DNA of 64,000 bases from Phycisphaerae bacterium. GTDB taxonomy: Bacteria > Planctomycetota > Phycisphaerae > Sedimentisphaerales > Anaerobacaceae. Position numbers and translations under genes: made by a program. How positions within the stretch are numbered: position 1 is the stretch's first letter; each line of letters starts with the position of its first letter. Below, piece by piece: positions 34,815 to 43,362 of this stretch. The stretch spans positions 1 to 64,000 of the forward strand of contig JAAYBV010000108.1 in assembly GCA_012744475.1 (NCBI GenBank). The letters run 5' to 3'. The notes below the pieces were generated by a model. The model did not search any database. It was not told where the DNA came from and saw only the letters and a list, made by a program, of their open reading frames with translations.

Positions 34815-35372
34815 TCATGCGCAACAGGCTTGCAGCCGTCGTCGCAGTGATGCCTTGGCGCGGTGGAAGCGGATGCGGGCTCGTTCGGGTGTGGTTCGCG
34901 TGCGGGAGGCGATCTCATTGTAGGGCAGGTTCTCATAACAGCGTAGACGCACCACGTCCCTGTGCTGGCCCTGGAGCTGTTCGACTGCCATGGCGACCTG
35001 TTGTAGGGTCTCCTCGCGAATCTCCGACTGCAATGGGTTGTCGTCGCTGTCGGCGCATCGGCGGTCCTGGAGGAAACTGCTCTGCATGGCCGTCTGAAGG
35101 CGCCGCCGCCGGAAGGCGTCCTGAATCTTGGTGTAAGCGATCCGATACATCCACGGCCAGAATCGATCGGGATTGCGCAACGACTCGACGCCGCAGAGCA
35201 TCGCCAGCAGCGTGTCCTGGAGAATGTCCTCGGTCATGTCGTGGCTGAGCGTGATCCGCAGCACAAACGGGTAGAGCCGCTGCCAGACGACACCGGCCAG
35301 GTCTCCCAGGCCGGTCTTGTCTCCCGAGCCGGCTTGCCCCGGCAAGGTGTTCTGATTGTTCTCCGCACTCAT
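34815..35372 (-). CDS. ECF-type RNA polymerase sigma factor
   Basis: The 185-residue protein has sigma region 2 (QRLYPFVLRITLSHDMTEDILQDTLLAML...DRFWPWMYRIAYTKIQDAFRRRR), which binds core and melts the -10 element, and region 4 (VEQLQGQHRDVVRLRCYENLPYNEIASRTRTTPERARIRFHRAKASLRRRL), the -35-binding HTH. No anti-sigma factor is adjacent. The start at 35372 has GGAG at spacing 8 and avoids 14 unconserved upstream residues. It lies 162 bp downstream of the zinc-ribbon membrane protein of the ABC operon on the same strand, so it could be read through from that operon or use its own promoter. An inverted repeat at 35435-35479 sits upstream. Confidence 0.9.
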   Translation of the reverse strand: MSAENNQNTLPGQAGSGDKTGLGDLAGVVWQRLYPFVLRITLSHDMTEDILQDTLLAMLCGVESLRNPDRFWPWMYRIAYTKIQDAFRRRRLQTAMQSSFLQDRRCADSDDNPLQSEIREETLQQVAMAVEQLQGQHRDVVRLRCYENLPYNEIASRTRTTPERARIRFHRAKASLRRRLQACCA

Positions 35373-35434
35373 TTCCCATACTCCGTGTTGCGACCGATGC
35401 AGGTTGGTCACCACTGGTCCTGTGTCGCGCGCAC

Positions 35435-35479
35435 CATCGGCCGGAGCAAGACAATCCCGCCCGGGGTCGTCGGCCGATG
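35435..35479. repeat. Inverted repeat upstream of the sigma factor gene
   Basis: CATCGGCCG (35435-35443) and CGGCCGATG (35471-35479) form a perfect 9 bp inverted repeat with a 27 nt spacer. Folded, it could act as a weak terminator of the ABC operon or as a leader structure for the sigma gene. Confidence 0.4.
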
Positions 35480-35534
35480 CTGTTCACCCTCCGCCGTAGC
35501 CTTCACTGATAAAAGGCCGTTCTCGAAGAAGCGG

Positions 35535-37262
35535 TCACATTGATTCGACAGACGAATCGGTTTTCTGTTCCCCCGCATCAGAAGATCTTTCGGACTCGAC
35601 CGGCGGCTCAGACGCTTGCACGCCCCCATCCCGCACGCGCCAGGTGGGCGCAGCCAGTTCGGGTATGTCCCACGCGCCGCCGCACAGGTGGCATCGTTCC
35701 ATGTCGGCACGTCGCATCTTGCCGCACGCGGCACACGTCACCAGCCCCGCGCCTGGCCGGGTCATTCGGTACGTGATATAGGCGGGCAAGCCGAAGGCCA
35801 GCGTGCCCAGCAGCCAGAGACTTCGGGCGTTGCGCGACAGGCCCACCGCCGCTGCGTCGCGGACGACGCGCCACGCCAGGAAGATCGCCAGGCCGATCCC
35901 CGGCAGTATGATCCAGAGGGCCCCGAAGAATTGTGCGACGATGCCTTGTTCTGTCTGATCCCGATGCATCGCGGCGAACGAATTGGGAACGAGGAACAGA
36001 GTCCGGTGGCTCGCGCCGGCCTTGATCCGGTCGGCGAGAAAGAACGAGGCGAGCGTCAAGACAGGCGGATGCACGTTCTCCAGCAGGTACTTCGACACTG
36101 TCAGGGCCGGCGCCCAGGGCACATCGAACAGCGCCGCCCGGGCCGACCCGACCCACACCCCCTGACCGTGCTTCCGCGAGTAGGACTCCCTGCGCGTGTC
36201 GACGCGCGTCACCATGTTGCCGCCCTTGTCAAAGATGGACATCGCCAGGGATGTCCCCTGCCGGGAGACGCCGGCCGCCAGCAGTCCGGCGTACTCGTGT
36301 TCGGGCCCGATGCAGATCGCGTGCGCCTGGCGTACGAGCAACTGGGAGGGCCATCGGCGTCCTTCGCCGTACAACGTCTTGGGCGCGGGCAGTATGCCCT
36401 TTGCCGGGGTCAGCTCCAGCGTTCGCTGGTCCAGAAGGACAATCTGCCCCGAGGCGTCGATCACAGGGGCATACCGGCTCCAGTAGCCGCTGCTCGTGCT
36501 GAATCGTATCGTCCAGTGATACTCATATCGCGGCGGCGAATCTTCATCCTGCGCTTCCCGCAGCACTCGCTTCTTAGGCGGCTCCCAACCGAGAGACAGA
36601 CCTTCATAGTACGGCGGAGAGCCCACCACAAGCGGCCTGCGCAGCATGGCGTCGGTCAGTTCGGGTCCGGCCTTGACAGTCATGGCTTCGCAGTCGATCG
36701 CGAAGAAACGATGCAGCTTCCGGTCGTAGAGGATGTGGTGCATCGAGGCGCCGGCCACGTGGACGGGATCATGGAACCGGCCAAGTGTCTCTTCCGGGGT
36801 CATGGACACGTCGTCCGGTCCGGCATGGTAGATCGCCGTCTGCCGCTCGACGTTCCCTCCACCGTCGCGGCGTTCCCAGTACATATCGCGAAACACGATC
36901 TGTCCGGCCGACCGGTCGAAGTACATCCAGGCCCCGTCCCGCGCATAATAGAAGACATCCGACCGGTCACCGCCGGGAACCTTGGACATGAAGTAATCGA
37001 CGAATCCGAGGGTGGAGAGGAGCGCTTCGAGTTCCCTTCGGGCAAAGGCGACGGAGTGCTGGTCTGCATTGGGGTCGTTCTCGATCCCCCACGGCAGAAT
37101 CCCCGACGGCGAGAACTGCACCGCCCTGGCCTCCTCAGGCATACGGACGCAGAGCAGTAACTCCGCGAAGTACCGGCCCCAATACAAGGGGATAACGAAG
37201 AACACCAGAACCACAAAGCCCGTGGCCAGGACCCTGATGCCATAGTTCATAGTGGTTTTCAT
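35535..37262 (-). CDS. Large membrane protein with C-terminal zinc ribbon (ABC operon accessory)
   Basis: A 575-residue protein of unknown function. One N-terminal helix (GIRVLATGFVVLVFFVIPLYW) is followed by a large region of about 400 residues, likely beta-rich and extracytoplasmic (FDRSAGQIVFRD, VIDASGQIVLLDQRTLELTP). Two helices come near the C-terminus (FFGALWIILPGIGLAIFLAW, SLWLLGTLAFGLPAYITYR), then a cytoplasmic zinc ribbon CAACGKMRRADMERCHLCG and an acidic Ser/Glu tail. The order implies a sensor or coupling protein. It is the last ABC-operon gene: the permease stop at 37275 is only 12 nt upstream of its ATG (AGGAGT, spacing 8). No named domain is recognised apart from the ribbon. 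Confidence 0.75.
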   Translation of the reverse strand: MKTTMNYGIRVLATGFVVLVFFVIPLYWGRYFAELLLCVRMPEEARAVQFSPSGILPWGIENDPNADQHSVAFARRELEALLSTLGFVDYFMSKVPGGDRSDVFYYARDGAWMYFDRSAGQIVFRDMYWERRDGGGNVERQTAIYHAGPDDVSMTPEETLGRFHDPVHVAGASMHHILYDRKLHRFFAIDCEAMTVKAGPELTDAMLRRPLVVGSPPYYEGLSLGWEPPKKRVLREAQDEDSPPRYEYHWTIRFSTSSGYWSRYAPVIDASGQIVLLDQRTLELTPAKGILPAPKTLYGEGRRWPSQLLVRQAHAICIGPEHEYAGLLAAGVSRQGTSLAMSIFDKGGNMVTRVDTRRESYSRKHGQGVWVGSARAALFDVPWAPALTVSKYLLENVHPPVLTLASFFLADRIKAGASHRTLFLVPNSFAAMHRDQTEQGIVAQFFGALWIILPGIGLAIFLAWRVVRDAAAVGLSRNARSLWLLGTLAFGLPAYITYRMTRPGAGLVTCAACGKMRRADMERCHLCGGAWDIPELAAPTWRVRDGGVQASEPPVESERSSDAGEQKTDSSVESM

Positions 37263-37274
37263 GGTTCGGTACTC

Positions 37275-37916
37275 CTAAAGCGACGACGACGAGAAACGGC
37301 ACCAGGCGCCGATCAGGCAGGCGAGGATGAAGATCCCCAGGATCACGGCAACCTCCGCGCCAAATCCCTTGATCCCGAGCAGCAGAGGCACGAGCATGAC
37401 GATGGGCAACACGCCCAGCGTCGGCGCCAGCGAGCCCCGGTTCCATCCGGCGTAGATCCCGACGCTATAGCAGGCCAGGCACGTCAGAAAGACACTGCGG
37501 AACAGGTCCGCGAGTACCCCGCGATACAACGGGACCTCGGCTCGCTGAAGACCCAGCACGATCGAGCCCGCGATCATGAGGGGGAGCAGCAGGATCAAAA
37601 TCGCCAGCACGCCGGCTGCAATGCGGGCGGCAAAGATCTGCGGCCGCGTGACGGGCAGCGCGGTCAGGAAGGCCGACACATTTCGCGTCCGGTCCGTGTA
37701 CATCTGGGCCACTCCCAGGGCGCACAGCCCGGCGACGACCACAATCGTGGCCGGGATAAGCCCTCCGATAGCCACAAGCTCGCGATCGCCCCCTTCCAGG
37801 CCCAGACTGATCGAGACCAGCAACGCGGTCAGCAATCCGCTCAGGACCAAGGCCCCCACAAAATAGGCGATGTGGTCGATGACCTCGCGTTTCAGAAGCG
37901 TCCAGAACGTGCGCAT
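37275..37916 (-). CDS. ABC-2 type permease subunit (second transporter)
   Basis: The 213-residue protein has about six hydrophobic helices (AYFVGALVLSGLLTALLVSI, GLIPATIVVVAGLCALGVAQM, AGVLAILILLLPLMIAGSIVL, VFLTCLACYSVGIYAGW, LGVLPIVMLVPLLLGIKGF, VAVILGIFILACLIGAW) with short loops. This is the layout of ABC-2 / YtrC-like permeases paired with a separate ATPase. The sequence TDRTRNVSAFLTALPVTRPQIFAARI between helices 2 and 3 is a typical coupling-helix loop. The ATG at 37916 follows the ATPase stop by one base, implying tight coupling; GAGG lies at spacing 6. Substrate unknown. Confidence 0.82.
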   Translation of the reverse strand: MRTFWTLLKREVIDHIAYFVGALVLSGLLTALLVSISLGLEGGDRELVAIGGLIPATIVVVAGLCALGVAQMYTDRTRNVSAFLTALPVTRPQIFAARIAAGVLAILILLLPLMIAGSIVLGLQRAEVPLYRGVLADLFRSVFLTCLACYSVGIYAGWNRGSLAPTLGVLPIVMLVPLLLGIKGFGAEVAVILGIFILACLIGAWCRFSSSSL

Positions 37917-37917
37917 G

Positions 37918-38832
37918 TCAAACCTCACTTCCTTCGAGGACCGCGGCGTTCGACGGCCTCGTACACTCGATGAAGATGTCTTCGAGGGTCATCACCAACT
38001 CGCTGCAACTGTCAGGCCCGAACGTTTCGAGGATGGCCTGCTTCTGCTCGTTCCAGTTGGCGACGGTGAGCACCATCTCGCGTCCGGTGTTTCGCTGGTT
38101 GATGATCTCGGTGATGTACAGGTTCTCCGGAGCTTCCGACGGGAACAGAATCCGCAGCTTGCGGACGCGCCGCTTGAGCTCTTCGAGCTCGCAGTCCACG
38201 GCGAGTTTGCCGCCGGCCATGATGCCGACGCGGTCGGCGATGCGCTCGACGTCCCCGAGGATGTGCGAACTGAACAGGATCGTGCGGTCCTGCTTCTGGA
38301 TCAGGTCGATGGCCAGTTCGAGGAACTGGCGACGCGCGACCGTGTCGAGACCGAGCGTCGGGTCATCGAGGATCAGCAGCTCGGGATCGGCCGCCATCGC
38401 CAGCGCCAGGTTGAGCTGGGCCCTCATGCCGGCCGACAACTCCTTGACCTTGCGGTCCATTGGCAGCCGGAAGGTCTCCATGAGATGGTCGAAGAACTCT
38501 GCGTTCCACCGCAGAGACAGGTCTTTGCACAGCCCGATCAGTCGGCGGACGCGGTAGTTCTGGATCAGATTGTGTCCCTCGGCCACGTATCCGATGCGGG
38601 CCCGAGTCCCGGCGGTGAGGTTTCTCGAATCCTGCCCGAGCAGCAGGGTCCGGCCCCGCGTGGGCGGCTCCAGGCCCAACAGCGCGCGGATCAGCGTGGT
38701 CTTGCCGCACCCGTTGCGGCCCAGCAGCCCGTAGATGCAGCCACGAGGCACCTTCAGACCGATGCCGTCCAGCACGCAACGACCCTCGTAATACTTGACC
38801 AGATTCTCAACCACAATGGGGTGTTCATCCAT
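37918..38832 (-). CDS. ABC transporter ATP-binding protein (second transporter)
   Basis: A 304-residue ATPase. Walker A is GRNGCGKTT, the Q-loop lies near IGYVAEGHNL, the signature is LSAGMRAQL, Walker B is LLILDDPTLGLD, and the H-loop is ILFSSHILGD. In Walker B the catalytic Glu (DEP) is Asp (DDP), which usually slows ATP hydrolysis. A C-terminal 90-residue extension (ELKRRVRKLRILFPSEAPENLY...) resembles the regulatory domain of YtrB/bacitracin-type exporters. AGAGG lies at spacing 6 before the ATG at 38832. It is preceded by the thioredoxin-fold fusion and followed at once by its permease. Confidence 0.93.
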   Translation of the reverse strand: MDEHPIVVENLVKYYEGRCVLDGIGLKVPRGCIYGLLGRNGCGKTTLIRALLGLEPPTRGRTLLLGQDSRNLTAGTRARIGYVAEGHNLIQNYRVRRLIGLCKDLSLRWNAEFFDHLMETFRLPMDRKVKELSAGMRAQLNLALAMAADPELLILDDPTLGLDTVARRQFLELAIDLIQKQDRTILFSSHILGDVERIADRVGIMAGGKLAVDCELEELKRRVRKLRILFPSEAPENLYITEIINQRNTGREMVLTVANWNEQKQAILETFGPDSCSELVMTLEDIFIECTRPSNAAVLEGSEV

Positions 38833-38853
38833 ATCCGACCTCTCGTTCGTCAC

Positions 38854-40134
38854 TCAACCGCCCAAATCAGACACACCCGCCGCGTGCAACGCCGCCAAGG
38901 CGCGGGCGTGATTCTCGTCGAATCCGCTCCACGCGTCCACTACCTTCCCATCCGCGCCGATGACAAAACCGACGGGCGGGCTGTCGAACTTGACTCCATA
39001 GCCCTCGACGAGGAGACTCGCTGCCTCCTTGGAGGAATCGAGAACACAGGGAAAGGTGATCCCTTCGTCGCGAAGGAACGTCTGCGCGATGCGCCGGTCG
39101 TCGGCGACGTTGACGCCGAGAATCACAAGTCCCTTGTCCTTCGCCTTCCCATGCAGGGACTGAAGATACCGCACTTCATCGCGACACGCAGGTGACCCGA
39201 CTCGCCAGATACAGAGCCATACCACGCGGCCCTGAAAGTCGGCCAGACGAATCGTGTTTCCCGAGGCCGAGGACAGCTCGAAACCGGGCGCCTCTGTCCC
39301 AGGCTCCAAGAGGAACTCGTCCAACGACGGCGGATTCCACACACGATACCCTTCCGGCGGGGACCACGCGAACTGCTCGTTTGGGATCGAAGAGTCGATT
39401 TCCACGCGCCACCATTCCTCCACCACCACGTGGTTGTCGGCCAGGCGAACGATCTCCTTGATCCGCCGGGGCAGGTGGTCCTCCCGGGAGAGCCAGTAGT
39501 GCCGCATGCGTTGGGCCTTGACGTAGCTGACCTCGATCACGTCGCACGCTTCGCCGTGAATCTCGTTCCCACCGCGAAGCCGAATTCCGTCGATGTAAGG
39601 CTCGAATTCATCCGCACCGCCAAAGAACAGACGCGGAGACCAGATCAGATTGCTCCAGGCGACCCCGAGCCGGGTCATTTCGCTCAAAACATCGATGTCC
39701 GGGGAACAGGCCATGTCCACATAGACGTTGGATTGGGTCTGTTCGTAACGTGCAAAATCGTCAACTTTCAAAAAGGGACGGTCGCTCGACCAGAAGATCC
39801 GGAACCGATCGCCGTCGGCAAGAACGGTCGTGACTTTCGTGCTCATCCCGTTGGTCAGATCCACGCGAACGAGGTTCGGTTTCTTCAGGCGGACCGTGCA
39901 GGCCGAAGGTTCGCTGTCCGGGCCACTACAGATGCTTCGATACGACAGAGTCTGCGCGCGGCGCGCCGCTTCGAGCATTGCCTCATACAAAGCCCGCGCC
40001 TGCGGCTCGTTCTCCACAATCATCGTGGGTTGCCAGCGCGCGGCGGAGGCGCTGACCACATACAGAGCCCAGATCTCCGCAACCGCGGCCGCCGCCACTA
40101 CGATCCAGATGTTGATCTTGTCTTTCATCTGCAT
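38854..40134 (-). CDS. LolA-like / thioredoxin-fold (TlpA-AhpC) fusion protein
   Basis: A 426-residue protein with an N-terminal anchor (INIWIVVAAAAVAEIWALYVVSA). A central LolA/DUF2092-like beta domain follows (about 45-270; CTVRLKKPNLVRVDL, YWLSREDHLPRRIKEIV). The C-terminal redoxin domain (about 285-426) starts at PGTEAPGFELSSASGNTIRLADFQGRVVWLCIW and reads SPACRDEVRYL where TlpA/ResA have WCPPC. The first cysteine of CxxC is therefore Ser and only one thiol remains, so classic disulfide exchange is unlikely. A second Cys lies in FPCVLDSS. It sits between the two ABC pairs, 14 nt after the first permease. It may sense or process an envelope lipid or lipoprotein. Confidence 0.8.
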   Translation of the reverse strand: MQMKDKINIWIVVAAAAVAEIWALYVVSASAARWQPTMIVENEPQARALYEAMLEAARRAQTLSYRSICSGPDSEPSACTVRLKKPNLVRVDLTNGMSTKVTTVLADGDRFRIFWSSDRPFLKVDDFARYEQTQSNVYVDMACSPDIDVLSEMTRLGVAWSNLIWSPRLFFGGADEFEPYIDGIRLRGGNEIHGEACDVIEVSYVKAQRMRHYWLSREDHLPRRIKEIVRLADNHVVVEEWWRVEIDSSIPNEQFAWSPPEGYRVWNPPSLDEFLLEPGTEAPGFELSSASGNTIRLADFQGRVVWLCIWRVGSPACRDEVRYLQSLHGKAKDKGLVILGVNVADDRRIAQTFLRDEGITFPCVLDSSKEAASLLVEGYGVKFDSPPVGFVIGADGKVVDAWSGFDENHARALAALHAAGVSDLGG

Positions 40135-40148
40135 AGAGGTCACAATCG

Positions 40149-40913
40149 TCAATCCCGCACGCGCGAGAACTGCCGCCGACAGAGCAGCGACATTCCAACA
40201 GCGCCATAGACGCATGTCAGGATCAGGCTGTGCACCACACAGGCCACGCTCTTGGACAGACTGAACCGGCCGACCGTCAGCGAGTACGGGCCGTATTCTC
40301 CCTCGGCGAACTTGCGCAACAGCTCGAAGGGAGGCCAGGCGTACCGTACAAAGGCGGTCAGCCAGCCCGCCCCCGCTTCTCCGCGCAGCAAACCGATCAG
40401 GATGTTCACCAGGAGATAGCCCGCGATGAAAACAACGAGCAGCAGCAGGGAATTGAACGCCCGTCCCAGAACGACGGAAAGCGACGTCGAAAGGGCCGCG
40501 ACCGTGTTGAACAACAGCCACGAGGCCAGCAGCCACACGCCAATTCCGTCGATGCTGTTTCTGGGCGTCAACCAATCCAGCACGCTGAGCAGAACGCCGG
40601 TCAGCAGAAGATGGACGGCCGCCTGAAGCGACAGACCGATCCATCGGAAGAGGTAGAGCTTGCCCGTCCAAAACGGCTTGGTCACGAGCACGCAGATCCG
40701 GCCGGAGGCGATGTCGTCGCCGAGAATCCCCGCGCTGAGGGTCAAGGCCAGAAACAGGCCGCTTCCGAAGAGGATGAACTTGCCCGTAGTCTCCGTTTTG
40801 GTGGGAACGATACTCCACCAGTACACCCCGTACATCAGCAGCCAGGTCAGGTGCGCAATCCAGATGTAGCTCCGCCGGAAGTACGTTTCTCGTATCAGTT
40901 CATACGCTCTCAT
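40149..40913 (-). CDS. ABC-2 type permease subunit (first transporter)
   Basis: A 254-residue membrane protein with about six helices, including YIWIAHLTWLLMYGVYWW, FILFGSGLFLALTLSAGIL, GIGVWLLASWLLFNTVAAL and LLLLVVFIAGYLLVNILIGLL. The segment DDIASGRICVLVTKPFWTGKLYLFRW is the coupling region typical of ABC-2 permeases. Its ATG overlaps the TGA of the upstream ATPase (ATGA), showing translational coupling. It ends 14 nt before the thioredoxin-fold gene. Substrate unknown; two different ATPase/permease pairs in one operon may form a heteromeric exporter. Confidence 0.85.
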   Translation of the reverse strand: MRAYELIRETYFRRSYIWIAHLTWLLMYGVYWWSIVPTKTETTGKFILFGSGLFLALTLSAGILGDDIASGRICVLVTKPFWTGKLYLFRWIGLSLQAAVHLLLTGVLLSVLDWLTPRNSIDGIGVWLLASWLLFNTVAALSTSLSVVLGRAFNSLLLLVVFIAGYLLVNILIGLLRGEAGAGWLTAFVRYAWPPFELLRKFAEGEYGPYSLTVGRFSLSKSVACVVHSLILTCVYGAVGMSLLCRRQFSRVRD

Positions 40914-41890
40914 TGGCCGTTCCCCTCGCCACACAGACGCAGAAAGACGTCTTCGATGTTCTCGCGCTTCAGTACGACACTCGTGATCCTCGCGCCGTTC
41001 GTCACGAGGTCGCTCACAACATCAGGGACCTCATCGGCGTCGCTGATCGCAATCATCAGTTCCTTGTCGGAGGCACCAAGCACCTTGAAGGCGGGCAGCG
41101 TCGACCGGGCCAAAGCCTCCCCGTTGGAAACCACGCCCACGTGAAGCTGCCCCGCCTGGCTGGCGTTTAGCTCGTCGCCGAACTGCACGATCCGGCCCCG
41201 GTGCATGAAGATGTAGTCGTTCGTCAACTTCTCCAGTTCGCCCAATCGGTGGGAGCTGATCACGACCGACGTGCCGCGACCACGCAACTGCTGGAGCAGA
41301 TCGCGCAGCTCGATGATACCGATCGGGTCCAGACCGTTGCTCGGCTCATCGAGCAACAGCAACTGCGGATCGGACATCATGGCGATGGCCAGGGCCAGCC
41401 GCTGTTTCATGCCCTGCGAAAAATCGGAGGCCGGCCGATCGGCGAACTCCTCCATCTGCAGTTGCTCGATGGACTTGTCTACCTGCCGGGCGATGCCTTC
41501 GCGTGAGAGCCCCAGCAGCGCGCCGTGGTAGCAGAGCACGGCTCTGGCAGTATACAGGCCCGGGAAGACCGGGTGTTCCGGCATGAATCCCAGGTAGCGT
41601 CTGGCGCCCACCGACCGGGCCGGATGGCCGCAGACCGTGACCCGCCCTTGTGTGGGCAGGATCAGTCCAGCCATCAGGTTCAGCAGCGTGGACTTGCCCG
41701 CGCCGTTGGGACCGATCAGTCCGACGATCTGCCCCTTCCGCACGGACAACGACACGTCCCGCAGGGCACACACCGCCTTGTCAAGACTCGCAAACGGCCG
41801 GCGGAAGACCTTCGTCAGACCTGCGCATTCAACGACCATCGGCTGTACACCACATTCGCAAGCTGGCTTCTCACATGTCGGCACAAGCAC
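40910..41890 (-). CDS. ABC transporter ATP-binding protein (first transporter)
   Basis: A 326-residue ATPase with canonical Walker A GPNGAGKST, signature FSQGMKQRLAL, Walker B LLLLDEPSNGLDP and the H-loop ISSHRLGELEK, plus a C-terminal extension (ELNASQAGQLHVGVVSNGEAL...) as in YtrB/NatA-type exporters. A Cys-containing N-terminal tail (PTCEKPACECG) precedes the nucleotide-binding domain; it is unusual and could be a small metal-binding element. A GTG at 41890 with GGGAG at spacing 7 is preferred; a GTG at 41908 or an ATG at 41839 are alternatives. It overlaps the permease by ATGA. Confidence 0.93.
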   Translation of the reverse strand: MLVPTCEKPACECGVQPMVVECAGLTKVFRRPFASLDKAVCALRDVSLSVRKGQIVGLIGPNGAGKSTLLNLMAGLILPTQGRVTVCGHPARSVGARRYLGFMPEHPVFPGLYTARAVLCYHGALLGLSREGIARQVDKSIEQLQMEEFADRPASDFSQGMKQRLALAIAMMSDPQLLLLDEPSNGLDPIGIIELRDLLQQLRGRGTSVVISSHRLGELEKLTNDYIFMHRGRIVQFGDELNASQAGQLHVGVVSNGEALARSTLPAFKVLGASDKELMIAISDADEVPDVVSDLVTNGARITSVVLKRENIEDVFLRLCGEGNGQ

Positions 41891-41923
41891 AGTGCATCTC
41901 CCTTTCACAAATCCGTCAGAATC

Positions 41924-43315
41924 TCAGATGTTCTCGGTTGAGCTGCCCGCGCTGTCACTGAACCGCCAGAGCAGGTCGTACTCCGGCACCTTGCGGCGAG
42001 GATCATCCGACCTCTTGCGCTCCTTCGGAATGCCGCCGTTGTCGTGCATGTCCTCGCCGGCGCTGTAGACGAGAAAACCATCCTGTTCGGCACGGTAGTG
42101 GAGCGGTTGCTCCACGTACGGGTCGATGAGCTTCTCCAGCTTCAAATCGTCGAGCGATGACGGGAAGGCGCCGTGTTCCCTGCGGTATTCGAGTAGGCCC
42201 AGCCCGGCCCGGGTCATATCCAGCCGGGCTACCATGTCGCAATGGACCCCTTTGAAGAAGTCGTTCACCTGCGTTGCCCAATGGGTCAGAAAGTGCTTGC
42301 CCCTCGCGTCGTTGAACTCCTTTCGAATGCCTGTATCCCTCGGCACGTAGGGGCTCTCGAACATCTGTACCGCTTTGTGCATCGCACGCAGATAGGCGGC
42401 ATGAGCCGCGATGAACAACGGCCGGAAAGTCACGACGCGAAACATCGCCCGATTGATCGTATCCAGGGCACTTTCCTCGTTGCCCGCCGGCTGATCGTTC
42501 TGCATGGCCTCGTACAACTCGTCGCTCGACAGATGGAAGAACCACTCGCCTCGCACCAGCCGTTCGGCGTCCACCGCTCGCACCAGAGGTTCTACGCCGT
42601 CGAGATCTTTCAGCACATCCTGCATCTTCCGACAGGTATCCGCGTCTGGCGGGGCGACCCCGCAGAGCTTCTGAATCGTGTAGCAGCAGTCTCGGATCAG
42701 ACACAGACGCGCGAACTGGGTGTCCATACTCGGGTCGGAAACCAACGCATCGGCGATCTTGAACTGCCCCCGCACAATGTCCCAGACCTCGGTCCCACCA
42801 CCTGCTTTGATCTGGTGGTACGCCCTGGCCCGGGCAATGGCTGCCACGCGTCGCAGATCATGGAACCCGAACGGCCCATCGAGCTTGCCGGCTTTGTAGT
42901 CCCGATCGAATCGGCATTCGGGCCGCCGCATGGCCTCTTCGAGCGAAGACAGTGCCGAAGCCACTTCCTCTCGTTTGAGGAGTTCCTCGAACTCATCGAC
43001 CTGATTGGCATCGAGATCGTCGGCCAGAAAGCCATAGGCCAGCTTGCCGAGGTAGTCGAGCATGTCCTTCCTGGGGGCGGGCAACTCCTTGAGTGTCGCG
43101 ACGGCGCGCTGGTACAGCAGCGCGGCGTTCCTGTCTTCCGGAACCGGCTCGGGGATGACCTGGGCCGCCTTCATGGGCCGTCCCGCCGCTTCGAGGTCTG
43201 CGCACGCCTGCCGCAGCTTGACCGTGGACCGGATCAGCGCGACACCATAGGCGATGACCAGCACCGCCACAATGCCCCCAACAACTATCAGTATTCTCTT
43301 CGTCCTCTTGTGCAT
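41924..43315 (-). CDS. Membrane-anchored hypothetical protein of the ABC operon
   Basis: The 463-residue protein has an N-terminal anchor (RILIVVGGIVAVLVIAYGVALI) and a mostly helical extracytoplasmic domain (for example RRVAAIARARAYHQIKA, SLEEAMRRPECRFDRDY). It ends with a segment (LGLLEYRREHGAFPSSLDDLKLEKLIDPYVEQPLHYRAEQDGFLVYSAGED) found at the ends of many planctomycete hypothetical proteins, reminiscent of type II pseudopilin-like tails. Function unknown. It is 47 nt downstream of the GntR regulator and 33 nt upstream of the first ATPase, so it is part of the operon. It might be a substrate-binding or sensing component. Confidence 0.75.
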   Translation of the reverse strand: MHKRTKRILIVVGGIVAVLVIAYGVALIRSTVKLRQACADLEAAGRPMKAAQVIPEPVPEDRNAALLYQRAVATLKELPAPRKDMLDYLGKLAYGFLADDLDANQVDEFEELLKREEVASALSSLEEAMRRPECRFDRDYKAGKLDGPFGFHDLRRVAAIARARAYHQIKAGGGTEVWDIVRGQFKIADALVSDPSMDTQFARLCLIRDCCYTIQKLCGVAPPDADTCRKMQDVLKDLDGVEPLVRAVDAERLVRGEWFFHLSSDELYEAMQNDQPAGNEESALDTINRAMFRVVTFRPLFIAAHAAYLRAMHKAVQMFESPYVPRDTGIRKEFNDARGKHFLTHWATQVNDFFKGVHCDMVARLDMTRAGLGLLEYRREHGAFPSSLDDLKLEKLIDPYVEQPLHYRAEQDGFLVYSAGEDMHDNGGIPKERKRSDDPRRKVPEYDLLWRFSDSAGSSTENI

Positions 43316-43362
43316 CTTCGTCCCCTACCTTCTGGAGTCGTTTGATACGGCCGAAGCACCGC

